In this document: positions 33,993 to 43,671 of the stretch, in pieces | Position numbering within the stretch: position 1 is the first letter of the stretch | Layout of the letters: each line of letters begins with the position of its first letter | NCBI GenBank assembly: GCA_963793295.1 | Contig: CAWBZX010000013.1 | Coordinates: 62,001 to 126,000, forward strand | Direction of reading: 5' to 3' | DNA: 64,000 nucleotides | Source: JAHDHW01 sp963793295 | GTDB lineage: Bacteria; Bacteroidota; Bacteroidia; Chitinophagales; Saprospiraceae | The notes under the pieces: model-generated | What the model saw: the letters and a program-made list of their open reading frames with translations, nothing else | Told to the model about the DNA's origin: nothing | The model's database searches: none | Program-made: the position numbers and the translations under genes

Positions 33993-35696
33993 TTACCAAC
34001 CTCCCACGCCGCCGCCGCCGCCGCCGCCGCCGGAGAATCCACCGCCGCCACTTCCCGAGAATCCACCGCCACCACCATCTTTCGCTGGATCTATTGCAGA
34101 ACTCATTACTGATTTTGAAAAGTCGCTTCCAAAATGATTAGTGAAAAGAATAGGATGTGTATTGCACCATTCCGGGTGGTATTGTGCGTCATCTAATATT
34201 TTTTTGAACTTCTCGCTCCATTCGTGCTCAACACCCAGGGCAAATGCAAAAGGTAGCGCAGCTTCGAAAACCTCAGGTGTATTTTCCGGAGGATTTAAAA
34301 GGCGCAATCTATCTTTTTCCGCCATTTCGAGATACATGCGAAAACCCTCTATTTTCGACTGGAGCGAGAGTTTTTCAACTGTAGGTTTTTTTATCAAGAA
34401 ATTGTAAATGATAATACCAATTATGGCAATTGGGAAAAATGCCAACATAGTCACTAGGTTGATCCCTTCGCTCGCGGAACTTCGCGATAAAATTAATACC
34501 GCCAGAACGCCTACAGCAATCGTCAATAGAATTGGGGTGATTAAAAAGCGTGCATTATGCCCCTCTGTTATAAAAGATCGATGTTGATGTTTCAGACTAT
34601 TTTTGTGTCTGTCCAATGCTTTTTCTACGTAAGGGTGATAGTCTCCATCGATTTCGGCAATATCACTTCCACCAGAAAATAAAGCGTTCATCAATCTTTC
34701 TTCCTCTGCAGGAAGATTATCATCTGCATCTTTTAATTTGTTTAAGATATAAATTCTGCTTTTTGTAAAAAAGCCTTTCTTTTCCTCCTCATCAATTTTC
34801 AAATATCCTTTTATCGCCAATTTTATAATGGATGCGGTAAAACTTTTTCGTTCATAACGCTCTTTCAAAACATAATTAATCGAAGCTGGCGAAAGGCCTT
34901 CTGGTGATTCAAAGATTGGGTATGATGCAGGTTTTGGTGGGTCAACACCGTACTTCCACCAGGTGTAAATATAGTAAGGCAACAAAATAAGAAAACCCAA
35001 AATGATTACGATCAGGGTTCCAAAACGCTCAAACAAACCTGGCGGCTCAATAATCCCTTTCTCAAATCCAACCGCCACTGTAAATCCTTCTTTAGGCTGT
35101 AAGGGACGTGTTATATTATATAGCAAGTCTGAACCAAAGGATTCTACTTTATATTCCTTTCCTTGTTTTCCAAAACCACCAACATAGGCGGCCTCCTGTA
35201 AGATTAAAGCACCCGATGGCAATTTCACCTGACAGGAAGCTTTTTCAACTACAAATTGCACATCTGTGCCAACAGCATTCCAATAAATTTCATCGTAATC
35301 CTCAAAAAGCCCAACCTGATCGGGTACTTTGTATTGGATAGTATAAGTATATTCGCCTGGGTCTAAATATTTGTTTTTATTCCCAATATACAGTATTCTA
35401 TAACCGCTGGCAGTTTCCTCAAAATAAGGTTCCTTTTGTCCGTCTCTTTCCACTTTTAATATTTCGTAACGCATTTTCATAGATTGCCCTTGCATATCAC
35501 GATGTGTGGGTAAGTAGCGGGTTATACCTCTTTTAATAGTTTCCCCTTTTGCATATACGGTGATATTTTCGGCAACCGTAACTGAACGATCCGTATGCAC
35601 CTCCAACAAAACGTCAAAGTTGGTGATACGTTCTTCCTGGGCAAAAAGGAACCCAGAAAAGAATAGTAACGAAAAAATAGAAAAGATAAATCGCAT
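33993..35696 (-). CDS. DUF2207-type membrane protein with Gly-rich tail
   Basis: A 567-residue protein from the ATG at 35696 (signal MRFIFSIFSLLFFSGFLFAQ). That start lies 14 bases after the end of lemA, whereas the longer frame to 35885 would overlap lemA by ~175 bases. The N-terminal ~200 residues form a beta-rich extracytoplasmic domain (SVTVAENITVYAKGE, GITRYLPTHRD), then a helix (FGTLIVIILGFLILLPYYIY), a cytoplasmic winged-helix-like part (SPASINYVLKERYERKSFTAS), two helices (FLITPILLTIAVGVLAVLIL and AFFPIAIIGIIIYNFL) and a tail of GGGGFSGSGGGGFSGG type. It pairs with LemA as in many bacteria. The tail is coded by a CCG trinucleotide run. Confidence 0.87.
   Translation of the reverse strand: MRFIFSIFSLLFFSGFLFAQEERITNFDVLLEVHTDRSVTVAENITVYAKGETIKRGITRYLPTHRDMQGQSMKMRYEILKVERDGQKEPYFEETASGYRILYIGNKNKYLDPGEYTYTIQYKVPDQVGLFEDYDEIYWNAVGTDVQFVVEKASCQVKLPSGALILQEAAYVGGFGKQGKEYKVESFGSDLLYNITRPLQPKEGFTVAVGFEKGIIEPPGLFERFGTLIVIILGFLILLPYYIYTWWKYGVDPPKPASYPIFESPEGLSPASINYVLKERYERKSFTASIIKLAIKGYLKIDEEEKKGFFTKSRIYILNKLKDADDNLPAEEERLMNALFSGGSDIAEIDGDYHPYVEKALDRHKNSLKHQHRSFITEGHNARFLITPILLTIAVGVLAVLILSRSSASEGINLVTMLAFFPIAIIGIIIYNFLIKKPTVEKLSLQSKIEGFRMYLEMAEKDRLRLLNPPENTPEVFEAALPFAFALGVEHEWSEKFKKILDDAQYHPEWCNTHPILFTNHFGSDFSKSVMSSAIDPAKDGGGGGFSGSGGGGFSGGGGGGGGVGGW
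34007..34032. repeat. CCG trinucleotide run coding polyglycine
   Basis: About 8.7 uninterrupted CGC units near the 3' end of the DUF2207 gene. Such runs expand and contract by slippage, but because the unit is three bases the frame is kept. Confidence 0.85.
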
Positions 35697-35709
35697 CCTC
35701 AAGAGCCGT

Positions 35710-36261
35710 TTAAAATTGAACTTTTGGTGTAGCTCGTTCACTTTCATTTTCCAGTTCGAAAAATTCGGAAGTAAAAAACCCAAAAGAGTTAGCAACGATA
35801 TTACTTGGAAATGATTCGACCATGATATTGTTTTCCCGAACGGTAGCATTGTAGTAGCGACGTGCTTTTTCGATATCTCCTTCAATACTAGACAATTCTT
35901 GTTGAAGCTGTAAAAAGTTAGTATTAGCTTTTAAATCCGGATAAGCTTCCGAAAGTGCAAAAACATTTGCTAAAGCGCTGTTCAGTTGATTTTCAGCTTG
36001 TGTCTGAGCGGCTACACCTTCAGCTTGTAAAGCCTTGTTTCGCGCATTGATTACGCTTTCCAAAGTTTCTTTTTCGTGAGAGGCGTATCCCTTGACGGTT
36101 TCTACAAGGTTTGGGATCAGATTGTATCGTTTTTTCAATTGAACATCGATACCGCTCCATCCTTCTTCCACCATGGAACGTTTTTGGACGAGTTTGTTGT
36201 AAACACCAACGAAATAAAAAAGAACGAGTGCTGCAACAGCAATGATAATAATGAGAGTCAT
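35710..36261 (-). CDS. lemA: LemA family protein
   Basis: A 183-residue membrane protein with an N-terminal helix (LIIIIAVAALVLFYFVGVYN) and the LemA helical core: KRSMVEEGWSGIDVQLKKRY, LIPNLVETVKGYASHE, ARNKALQAEG and VRENNIMVESFPSNIVA. It is a family widespread in bacteria with a coiled, membrane-anchored body and no settled function. It precedes the DUF2207-type gene, as commonly seen. The C-terminus (SEFFELENESERATPKVQF) matches the end of typical members. Confidence 0.93.
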   Translation of the reverse strand: MTLIIIIAVAALVLFYFVGVYNKLVQKRSMVEEGWSGIDVQLKKRYNLIPNLVETVKGYASHEKETLESVINARNKALQAEGVAAQTQAENQLNSALANVFALSEAYPDLKANTNFLQLQQELSSIEGDIEKARRYYNATVRENNIMVESFPSNIVANSFGFFTSEFFELENESERATPKVQF

Positions 36262-36564
36262 TTTTGTATTAGGTTTTGATTCAAAAATAATATGGATACA
36301 ATTTACATCATCTGTTAGTCAATTCGATAAAAAAGAGAAAATTATCGACAATACCTTAGAAATTTAATGCTGTTCCAACATATTTAGCACAGTATTGAAA
36401 AATAAAAGAGGCTTCAAATAATTACTTACAAGGTCTTTTCTCAGATGTTATACAATTTCTATTTGGTCAACTTGGCTGTCATTTTTGGGTCACATGTTAA
36501 TTTACGGCTTAGGTTTTCAATAGTACTTAATGGTGTATTTATTATTTCAAGATCTCCGTCAACA

Positions 36565-36775
36565 TTAAATATTTTCTATAAGCATAATTCCTGTGTTGAA
36601 AGTTGAAATGTCATCGACTTTCAGTTTTCCAGTTGGTTGAATAGTCACAATAGCATTGCTTTGAATTTCAAAATGAGTGATCGGTTCTACCTCCCTATCA
36701 ATTACCGGGAAATATCCAGAGTTGGTTGATACATCAGCGATAATAATATCTTCTGCCCAGTCAGGAACTCTGGGT
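36565..36775 (-). pseudogene. Fragment of a secreted-protein gene
   Basis: The minus strand reads ADVSTNSGYFPVID, then EPITHFEIQSNAIVTIQPTGK and KVDDISTFNTGIMLIENI with a TAA at 36565-36567; an in-frame stop lies ~70 codons before it. The NAIVTIQPTGKLKVDD phrase resembles the beta-stranded linker of Bacteroidota surface proteins. No start or export tail is seen. Probably a leftover gene end. Confidence 0.4.
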
Positions 36776-36807
36776 TACACCAGTTTTTGCCTTCACTCAG
36801 AATCCTT

Positions 36808-37323
36808 CTATAGTTTTGAAATCCTTTTTAATACCTTTTTAGCTTTTGATTTAAATCCAGCTGAACCATGGGGATAATGATCTTCGATGAGCAACTTTAA
36901 TTCATTTGCCAAATCAGGTTCTCGCTGACAAATTTCAAACAACACTTCTATTGAAAAGATCCTAATCGCAATTGCTTCCTTTGGGGAAGCAAGAAATTTA
37001 AAACAAATATCTGCCACCTCGCCCAATAAATTTTCAGGAATCTCGACAAAGGTTAAAATTTTAATGGTATTTCGCTTAATTGCATCGTGAACTGGATACT
37101 GAAGATTTTCAACCAATGCATTTAGGTGCGGAATTACTAACTTGGGTTCAGCTTCTACACCAAACCTCAAGGCCCATGCAGCGCGCTGGGTAACACGGTA
37201 TTCTCCTTCTAAAAACAATTTTACCAACTCATCAAATCGCCCCTGATTACTTCCAATATAATCTACAATTTTCATGGTCTGAGCTTTGGAATGCTCCCGG
37301 AGAATTTCAGTTTTTAAATCCAT
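36808..37323 (-). CDS. HEAT-repeat-like protein
   Basis: A 171-residue all-helical protein. Repeated helix pairs with the HEAT/armadillo spacing are visible: RFDELVKLFLEGEYRVTQRA, AWALRFGVEAEPKLVIPHL, IKRNTIKILTFVEIPENLL, IAIRIFSIEVLFEICQRE. The C-terminal tail is basic (SAGFKSKAKKVLKRISKL). Such proteins are protein-binding scaffolds; no partner is suggested by the neighbourhood. Confidence 0.8.
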   Translation of the reverse strand: MDLKTEILREHSKAQTMKIVDYIGSNQGRFDELVKLFLEGEYRVTQRAAWALRFGVEAEPKLVIPHLNALVENLQYPVHDAIKRNTIKILTFVEIPENLLGEVADICFKFLASPKEAIAIRIFSIEVLFEICQREPDLANELKLLIEDHYPHGSAGFKSKAKKVLKRISKL

Positions 37324-38125
37324 TTAATTTAAATTGAAATATTAAATAAATATACCCTATATACGTTATGTATTAATTATAAAAAATAACTATATTTGCA
37401 AAAATGCTATTTAACTATGTTGGCATTTTTATCCCTTAAACCTACCACGAAAGAATTCCCAATCACCGCATTTTTAAAGGACTAACTCCCTTTTGGAGGA
37501 ACCTATCCACTTAATTGACTTTAGATACAAATTCGCTTTTTATAAAGCCAGCCGGTATCTCCTAAGCAACAATTAAGAAGGATGATATACTATTTTAAAG
37601 TACATTTTGTACTGTGAGAAAACTAGATATATTTCCTTTTTGACCTACTGGTTGAAGGAAGCCAGTGTTGCAGTAGGAGGTTTGGTATCCGGATAAATTA
37701 TCCTTTTACCACATCAATAAAAAAATTAAGATTCTTTAAAACCTTTGTGTTTAGAATCTCGAACGATACAATTGTCAAATTTAGCAATTGTAATCTCATG
37801 ATTTTCATCCTTGTCAGTATTCAGTCAGGATGAAGTCAAAGTAGTAAGATCAGTCTTACTGCATGTTTTGGAATTGCTCATTTTTCGAGGTGAGCTTTTC
37901 TCAAATCTGTTTTTGGGATGTACCCCCTCTCCCCAGACCAGGAGAGGGGATTTTTTTTATTTTCTTTCCTGATTAAACAATAGTCTTCTTGCTTTTGAAA
38001 GACAACAGTTAATTAATTTCACCAAAAGAGAGGGGGTAAATTACCAAGATGAGCTTTGAAAAAAGAGAAGGATTCGTACTAAAAACAGACAAATATTCTC
38101 TTCATAGGCGTCCGACTTACATAGC
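37324..38125. other. 800-base gene-free stretch with a possible non-coding transcript
   Basis: No open frame of note. On the plus strand a TATATTTG box (37391-37398) matches the Bacteroidota -7 consensus and a strong terminator is at 37924-37958. The stretch between (~520 bases) has no coding frame but includes several inverted pieces (AAAAATGC paired with GCATTTTT near 37400-37432). It could be a non-coding RNA or a degraded gene. I do not recognise a conserved RNA family here. Confidence 0.35.
37924..37958 (+). terminator. Intrinsic terminator without an adjacent gene
   Basis: A 9-bp stem CCCCTCTCC/GGAGAGGGG with an eight-base loop and eight T residues. No plus-strand gene lies upstream for several kb except the candidate transcript from 37391. 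Confidence 0.75.
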
Positions 38126-39658
38126 TTATGCGTTTTTGACAAAGCTTAATATTTCTTCCACATACTGACGGTCATTAGCAAGGCGTGGAACTTTACTTTG
38201 ATTTCCGTATTTGCCTTTTGAACGCAGCCAATTCAGGAAAGTCCCTTTGGGAAGTGTGCGCATTTGCAACTGTTCTAAAGCCATATTTTTATAACGCTTT
38301 GCTTCGTAATCGGAGTTTATTTTTTGCAATTTTAGATCTAAAAGTCTGTTAAAAGCTTTGAGATCCTTAGGTTCCTTTTCAAATTCGACCAGCCACTCAT
38401 GCCCTCCTTTTCCAGATCCTTTGAAGTAGACCGGTGCGACTGTATATTCAGAAATGATGGCTTGCATTTCAAAACAGGCTTCTGCAATAGCTTTATCCGT
38501 ATTTGAAACCATCACCTCTTCTCCAAAAGCGTTTACAAACTGTTTTGTCCGACCGGTGATCTTGATTTTATGTGGGAATTTTGACGTGAAACAAACGGTA
38601 TCCCCTATTAGGTAACGCCAAAGCCCTGCATTGGTATTAATGACTAATGCATAATTTTTTCCAAGCTCGACATCTTCCAAAGAAATGGCCTGAGGGTTTT
38701 CCTTATACCACTCTTCCATTGGTAAAAATTCATAATAAACGCCATTTTTGAGTAACAGCAACATATCATCCTGATCCAAATCAAGTTGGGTTGCAAAATA
38801 TCCTTCGGAGGCATTATAAACCTCAACATAATGCACTTTTGGAGAAGGTAAAAATCGCTGAAATTGTTCCCAATACGGAGTCATTGACACACCCCCATGA
38901 ATAAAAGCTTCAAAGTTAGGCCAAACTTCGAGCATATTCGACTTGCCACTTATTTCTAAAATATGGCGAAAGAAAACAAGAATCCAGGTCGGAACGCCAC
39001 CCACCATTCGGATTCGCGGAGCAATATCTTTTCTACAGGCGATTTCAGCCATTAACTGGATTTTTGATTCCCAATCATCTCTGAGAATGATATCAAAATC
39101 GGGTTCGAAAAATGGTTTTGCAATATTAGGCATGTTGCGAACCATCAATGCTGATACATCACCATAAATAGTATTCAATCCTGGCTTATACCTGGCATGA
39201 TTTCCGGCCATAAGAAAATTTTTTCCACCAAAAACCGAACAGTCAGGAATTTTTTCATACATAATAGCCAAAGTATCCCATGATCCATTGATATGACAAC
39301 CATTAAAATTTTGACGAGATACCGGAATGTATTTGCTTTTGTCGTTGGTTGTTCCCGATGATTTTGAAAACAATTCTACCTTTCCACTCCAAAGGATATC
39401 GCTCTCCCCTTCCATCATTCGTGTAATGTAAGGTTTATGACTTTCGTAATCTTGAATTGGAACATTATTACGAAAATCTTCAATTGTTTTAATAGACTTG
39501 TAATTATACTTTTTGCCCCATTCAGTATGGCTGGCAGATTGGATCAGATTTTTGAATAATGCATTTTGCACCTCAAATGGATGCTTCATGAAATGCTCCA
39601 TTTGTTTGTACCGATACTTACAATACAATCGAAATACACTATTGACTAGGTTTCTCAT
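38126..39658 (-). CDS. GH3-family adenylating/acyl-amido synthetase-like protein
   Basis: A 510-residue member of the GH3 family (first known from plant auxin-conjugating enzymes). Landmarks include the Ser/Thr-rich ATP loop FSKSSGTTNDKSKYIP (~residues 97-112), PKVHYVEVYNASEGYFA (second ATP motif), GLWRYLIGDTVCF (ribose/AMP part) and KITGRTKQFVNAFGEEVM. Family members activate a carboxylate with ATP and join it to an amino group. The bacterial role is not known. It stands alone between the HEAT-repeat gene and uvrA. Confidence 0.9.
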   Translation of the reverse strand: MRNLVNSVFRLYCKYRYKQMEHFMKHPFEVQNALFKNLIQSASHTEWGKKYNYKSIKTIEDFRNNVPIQDYESHKPYITRMMEGESDILWSGKVELFSKSSGTTNDKSKYIPVSRQNFNGCHINGSWDTLAIMYEKIPDCSVFGGKNFLMAGNHARYKPGLNTIYGDVSALMVRNMPNIAKPFFEPDFDIILRDDWESKIQLMAEIACRKDIAPRIRMVGGVPTWILVFFRHILEISGKSNMLEVWPNFEAFIHGGVSMTPYWEQFQRFLPSPKVHYVEVYNASEGYFATQLDLDQDDMLLLLKNGVYYEFLPMEEWYKENPQAISLEDVELGKNYALVINTNAGLWRYLIGDTVCFTSKFPHKIKITGRTKQFVNAFGEEVMVSNTDKAIAEACFEMQAIISEYTVAPVYFKGSGKGGHEWLVEFEKEPKDLKAFNRLLDLKLQKINSDYEAKRYKNMALEQLQMRTLPKGTFLNWLRSKGKYGNQSKVPRLANDRQYVEEILSFVKNA

Positions 39659-39854
39659 GGAGAATCTGTAATATTTGATTCTTTAAAAATAATAAAAAAG
39701 CCATCTAAACCCACATTTCCATATAAAAACATAACTATATTAAAGTTTGTCTATTCCCTACATGCTCGATTATTTCTAATATTTTTGGAGCCGAATAAAT
39801 TTCAACGTTGATCAAATATTCGAAAAGAACTCAAGGCAAAAGTGGTACATTTTA

Positions 39855-42719
39855 TTATGAAAGCTCTTCTTTTAAAAATTCAGCAGTATAGCTCGATTTG
39901 TGTTTTGCAACTTGTTCAGGAGAACCCCAACAAAGAATCTTTCCGCCTCGATAGCCTCCTTCCGGGCCTATATCAATGATATAATCTGCCATCTTAATCA
40001 CGTCCATATTGTGTTCAATAACAATTATGGTATTTCCTTTTTCGACTAGTTTGTGTAATACATTGAGTAATTGACGAATATCTTCAAAATGCAAACCAGT
40101 CGTTGGCTCATCCAAAATATAAAAAGTATTCCCGGTATCTCGCTTTGAAAGTTCTTCAGAAAGTTTTACCCGTTGTGCTTCTCCACCTGAAAGCGTCGTC
40201 GCTTGTTGACCAAGTGTGATATAACCCAAACCGACATCTTTCAATGTTTTCACCCTTCTGTAAATATTAGGAATTTTATCAAAAAAATCAACTGCTTCTG
40301 CAACAGTCATATCCAAAACATCACTGATGGATTTTCCTTTGAAAAGTATTTCTAGTGTTTCCCTGTTATATCTTCGTCCGAGACAGTTTTCACAATCTAC
40401 CATGACATCCGGCAGAAAGTTCATTTCTATAACCCGCCTTCCGGCTCCCTGGCAAACTTCACATCTTCCTCCTTTTACATTAAAAGAAAACCGGCCCGGT
40501 TTGTAACCCCGGATTTTTGCTTCAGGAAGACTTGAAAATATCTTTCTGATATCTGTAAAAACGCCGGTATAAGTTGCTGGATTGGAACGAGGAGTCCGTC
40601 CGATTGGCGATTGATCAATTTCAATCACTTTGTCAATATGCTTTAATCCTTTTATCGAATCATACGGCAAAGGTTTTTTGCGGCTTTTATAAAAATGTTG
40701 CCTTAAAATAGGATACAACGTCTCATTGATCAATGTTGATTTTCCACTTCCAGAAACTCCTGTTACACACACAAAAGTACCTAATGGAATTTTTATACTG
40801 ACTTTCTTTAAATTATTACCTGTTGCTCCTTTTAGCTCTAAAAACTGACCATTTCCTTTACGCCTTGTTTTTGGAATTTCTATTTTTTTCTTATCACTTA
40901 AATAAAATGAGGTAAGAGTCTCTTTATTTAAAAAATCTTTTGGAAAACCCTCTCCCACTAATTCACCACCATGTTTTCCAGCTCCAGGGCCCAGATCAAT
41001 CAAATAATCGGCAGCCATCATTATATCTTTATCATGTTCTACAACAATTACGGTATTTCCAATATGGGTCAAATCTCTCAGTGATTCGATCAGACGTTGG
41101 TTATCTCTTTGGTGTAAACCAATGCTTGGCTCATCAAGAATATAGGTGATCCCTGTCAGCTGTGAGCCAATTTGAGTAGCCAGGCGAATGCGTTGGGATT
41201 CTCCACCGGATAATGTTCGGGCAGGTCGGTTTAATGTTAAATAATCCAAGCCAACGTGTAATAAAAAACCAAGACGTAATCGAATTTCTTTCAAAACATC
41301 TTTTGCAATGGCCAATTGCCTCTCTGTCAAATGTTGATCAATATCGCTTATCCAGCTACCAAGTGCTGAAATATCCATATTTGCCAAATCAGCGATATTC
41401 TTTTCTGCCAATTTAAAATGTAAAGATTCCTTTTTAAGTCGCTGACCATTGCACTCTGGACAAGTATCTATGGTCATAAAATCTTCTGACCAGCGGCGAA
41501 TTTTATCAGAAGTAGAATCATTGTACCATCGACCTAACATATTGACTAAACCTTCATAAGCAAGATTATAGGTAAAGTCATGTTTGCTATATTGAAGATT
41601 TACATCAAAACTATCGTTGCCACCCTGTAAAATAGCAGTCAAAGCTTCTTCTGGAATTTCTTTGATTGGTGTTGCAAAAGTAAAATCGTATTTTTTGGCA
41701 ATGGCCCTTAATTGTTTAAAAGTCCAATTGTCCCGAACTTCTCCAAATGGAGCAATTCCCACATCGTTTATGCTTTTTGTATCATCCGGTATCACCTTTT
41801 CCATGTCTACTTTATGAATCAATCCAAGTCCTTTACAAGTTGGACAAGCACCATAAGGTGAATTAAAAGAAAATGCATTTGGCGAAGGTTCTTCGTAAGA
41901 AATTCCCGTTTCAGCATCCATCAAATGTTTGCTATACGGAAAAACTTCATTGGATTCGCTATCCATCATCATGATCAAACCATTACCCATTTTCAAAGCA
42001 GTTTGCAAAGAAGTGGAGAGCCGTTCTCTTCGATCTTCTGCAATTTTCAAACGGTCAACAACAACTTCGATATCATGCGTTTTATAACGATCGATTTGCA
42101 TTCCCGGAGTGATATCCACAACCTCTCCATCAATTCTCACTTTGGTATATCCTTGTTTGCGAATCTGGTCAAATAATTCACGATAATGACCTTTTCGGGC
42201 CCGGACCAACGGAGCCAGCAATAATGTTTTTTTATTTAAAAAGTGCTGAAAGATATGGTCAATCATTTGTTCTTCATTGTAGCGCACCATTTTCTTTCCG
42301 GTGATGTAGGAATAAGCTTCACCGATACGCGCAAAAAGTAATCGCATAAAATCATAAACCTCTGTTATCGTACCAACTGTTGAACGAGGATTTTTACCGG
42401 TGGTCTTTTGCTCAATTGAAATGACAGGGCTCAGGCCGTTTATTTTTTCAACATCAGGCCGCTCCATTTCTCCAATAAACTGGCGGGCATAAGCCGAAAA
42501 CGTTTCCATATACCTTCGTTGTCCTTCTGCATAAATCGTATCAAATGCCAGAGAAGATTTGCCGCTTCCGCTAATTCCGGTAATCACAACAAATTTGTTG
42601 CGAGGTATCCGAACATCGATTTCTTTTAAGTTGTGAACACGCGCGCCAATGACTTCGATATACGCGTTTGCTGAGGATCCATTTTCGCTAACCTTTGATT
42701 TTTTAACCTTCACTTTCAT
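39855..42719 (-). CDS. uvrA: Excinuclease ABC subunit A
   Basis: A 954-residue DNA-damage recognition ATPase. It has two ABC modules: Walker A GISGSGKSSLAFDTI and GVSGSGKSTLINETL, signature LSGGESQRIRLA and LSGGEAQRVKLS, Walker B ILDEPSIGLHQRD and ILDEPTTGLHFED, and zinc-binding CPTCKGLG, CPECNGQR, CEVCQGAG and CENCLGRR. It acts with UvrB and UvrC in nucleotide-excision repair; those genes are not in this window. Full length and intact. Confidence 0.97.
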   Translation of the reverse strand: MKVKVKKSKVSENGSSANAYIEVIGARVHNLKEIDVRIPRNKFVVITGISGSGKSSLAFDTIYAEGQRRYMETFSAYARQFIGEMERPDVEKINGLSPVISIEQKTTGKNPRSTVGTITEVYDFMRLLFARIGEAYSYITGKKMVRYNEEQMIDHIFQHFLNKKTLLLAPLVRARKGHYRELFDQIRKQGYTKVRIDGEVVDITPGMQIDRYKTHDIEVVVDRLKIAEDRRERLSTSLQTALKMGNGLIMMMDSESNEVFPYSKHLMDAETGISYEEPSPNAFSFNSPYGACPTCKGLGLIHKVDMEKVIPDDTKSINDVGIAPFGEVRDNWTFKQLRAIAKKYDFTFATPIKEIPEEALTAILQGGNDSFDVNLQYSKHDFTYNLAYEGLVNMLGRWYNDSTSDKIRRWSEDFMTIDTCPECNGQRLKKESLHFKLAEKNIADLANMDISALGSWISDIDQHLTERQLAIAKDVLKEIRLRLGFLLHVGLDYLTLNRPARTLSGGESQRIRLATQIGSQLTGITYILDEPSIGLHQRDNQRLIESLRDLTHIGNTVIVVEHDKDIMMAADYLIDLGPGAGKHGGELVGEGFPKDFLNKETLTSFYLSDKKKIEIPKTRRKGNGQFLELKGATGNNLKKVSIKIPLGTFVCVTGVSGSGKSTLINETLYPILRQHFYKSRKKPLPYDSIKGLKHIDKVIEIDQSPIGRTPRSNPATYTGVFTDIRKIFSSLPEAKIRGYKPGRFSFNVKGGRCEVCQGAGRRVIEMNFLPDVMVDCENCLGRRYNRETLEILFKGKSISDVLDMTVAEAVDFFDKIPNIYRRVKTLKDVGLGYITLGQQATTLSGGEAQRVKLSEELSKRDTGNTFYILDEPTTGLHFEDIRQLLNVLHKLVEKGNTIIVIEHNMDVIKMADYIIDIGPEGGYRGGKILCWGSPEQVAKHKSSYTAEFLKEELS

Positions 42720-42974
42720 TGAATAAGAATAGAATTCGTTTAAATTAAAACAATTTGCAAAAATACGGAAAGAATACGGCGAAACCTAAATGATCTAAAA
42801 TGTTATTGAATAATTTAAAAGAAATTAAAATTTGCATTTTAATATAGTTCAAGTCCATTGGCTACAACTCATTTTTTCCATTCATTCAACCTATTAAAAT
42901 GGTTTTAGTTTAAAAGAAAATTCAGAAGGTTTCACCGCCTGAAAGTCTATTCATTTGTTCCGTCAGATTAAATA

Positions 42975-43147
42975 AGACCGATTATCACTAACGTTCGGGA
43001 ATATGATTTTGAAAAAGTCAAAACGATGTTCAACCAATTAATCCATCTTTTTGATTCTCAAAATAACAAAGACATTGAAAATTGTTGAAGGAAGTCATTC
43101 CAGAATTTAAAAGTAACAATTCGGTGTTTGAGGAGTTGGACAATTGA
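42975..43147 (+). pseudogene. Remnant of a nucleotide-sugar dehydratase C-terminus
   Basis: The plus strand reads VREYDFEKVKTMFNQLIHLF in one frame and, after a single-base shift near 43085, KEVIPEFKSNNSVFEELD with a TGA at 43145-43147. The R-E-Y-D and V-P-E-F-x-S-N-N-S-x-F-x-x-L-D patterns are those of the very end of FlaA1/CapD-type sugar dehydratases. The rest of the gene is gone. It lies just upstream of the orphan operon, marking an old rearrangement. Confidence 0.6.
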
Positions 43148-43296
43148 GCCAAAATATAGAAATACAACCTCTTACATATTATTAATAATTAAAAATAATA
43201 ATACATGTTTTAGAAATATGTCAAATAAAAGAATTAGTTTGTTAATCCCAAAAACAATTTAGGTCAACAAATTACTGATAATAGATAGCAAACGAA

Positions 43297-43662
43297 ATGA
43301 AAAACGACCCCCTGGATTTATCCAACCAATTCCTGAACCAAGCCGCTCAAGTTATTTCTATTCAAGAAAAATTTAATACACAATATGTAAATGACCTTCA
43401 AGTCATCGCCCAACAATTTTCTCCCGAAGCGAATCACCTATCTATATTAGAAGCTGTTTTCCCAAAAAGAATGCATGTCAAACATTTTGAAATGGAAGCA
43501 GATTTTTCACTCACTCAAAGGACCCAAAAAGGGCTAGCCATAGGAGTACAAATACTGTGCATTCCCATTGCCTTGGAGTACGAATTGATCTATGAAGAAA
43601 ACTCAACTAAACATTCTCGAATTACAATTGAAGTAGATCAAATAAATTTTTTAAACAAATAA
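43297..43662 (+). CDS. Orphan-operon protein 1 (unknown)
   Basis: A 121-residue protein; the first half is helical and polar (FLNQAAQVISIQEKFNTQYV), the second half is a pair of long beta strands (KHFEMEADFSLTQRTQKGL and ALEYELIYEENSTKHSRITI). No known domain. It opens a five-gene plus-strand unit with short gaps (9 to 66 bases). The beta part recalls DUF2589-type phage/defence-associated proteins, but the match is too weak to claim. Confidence 0.65.
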   Translation: MKNDPLDLSNQFLNQAAQVISIQEKFNTQYVNDLQVIAQQFSPEANHLSILEAVFPKRMHVKHFEMEADFSLTQRTQKGLAIGVQILCIPIALEYELIYEENSTKHSRITIEVDQINFLNK

Positions 43663-43671
43663 AAAACAATC

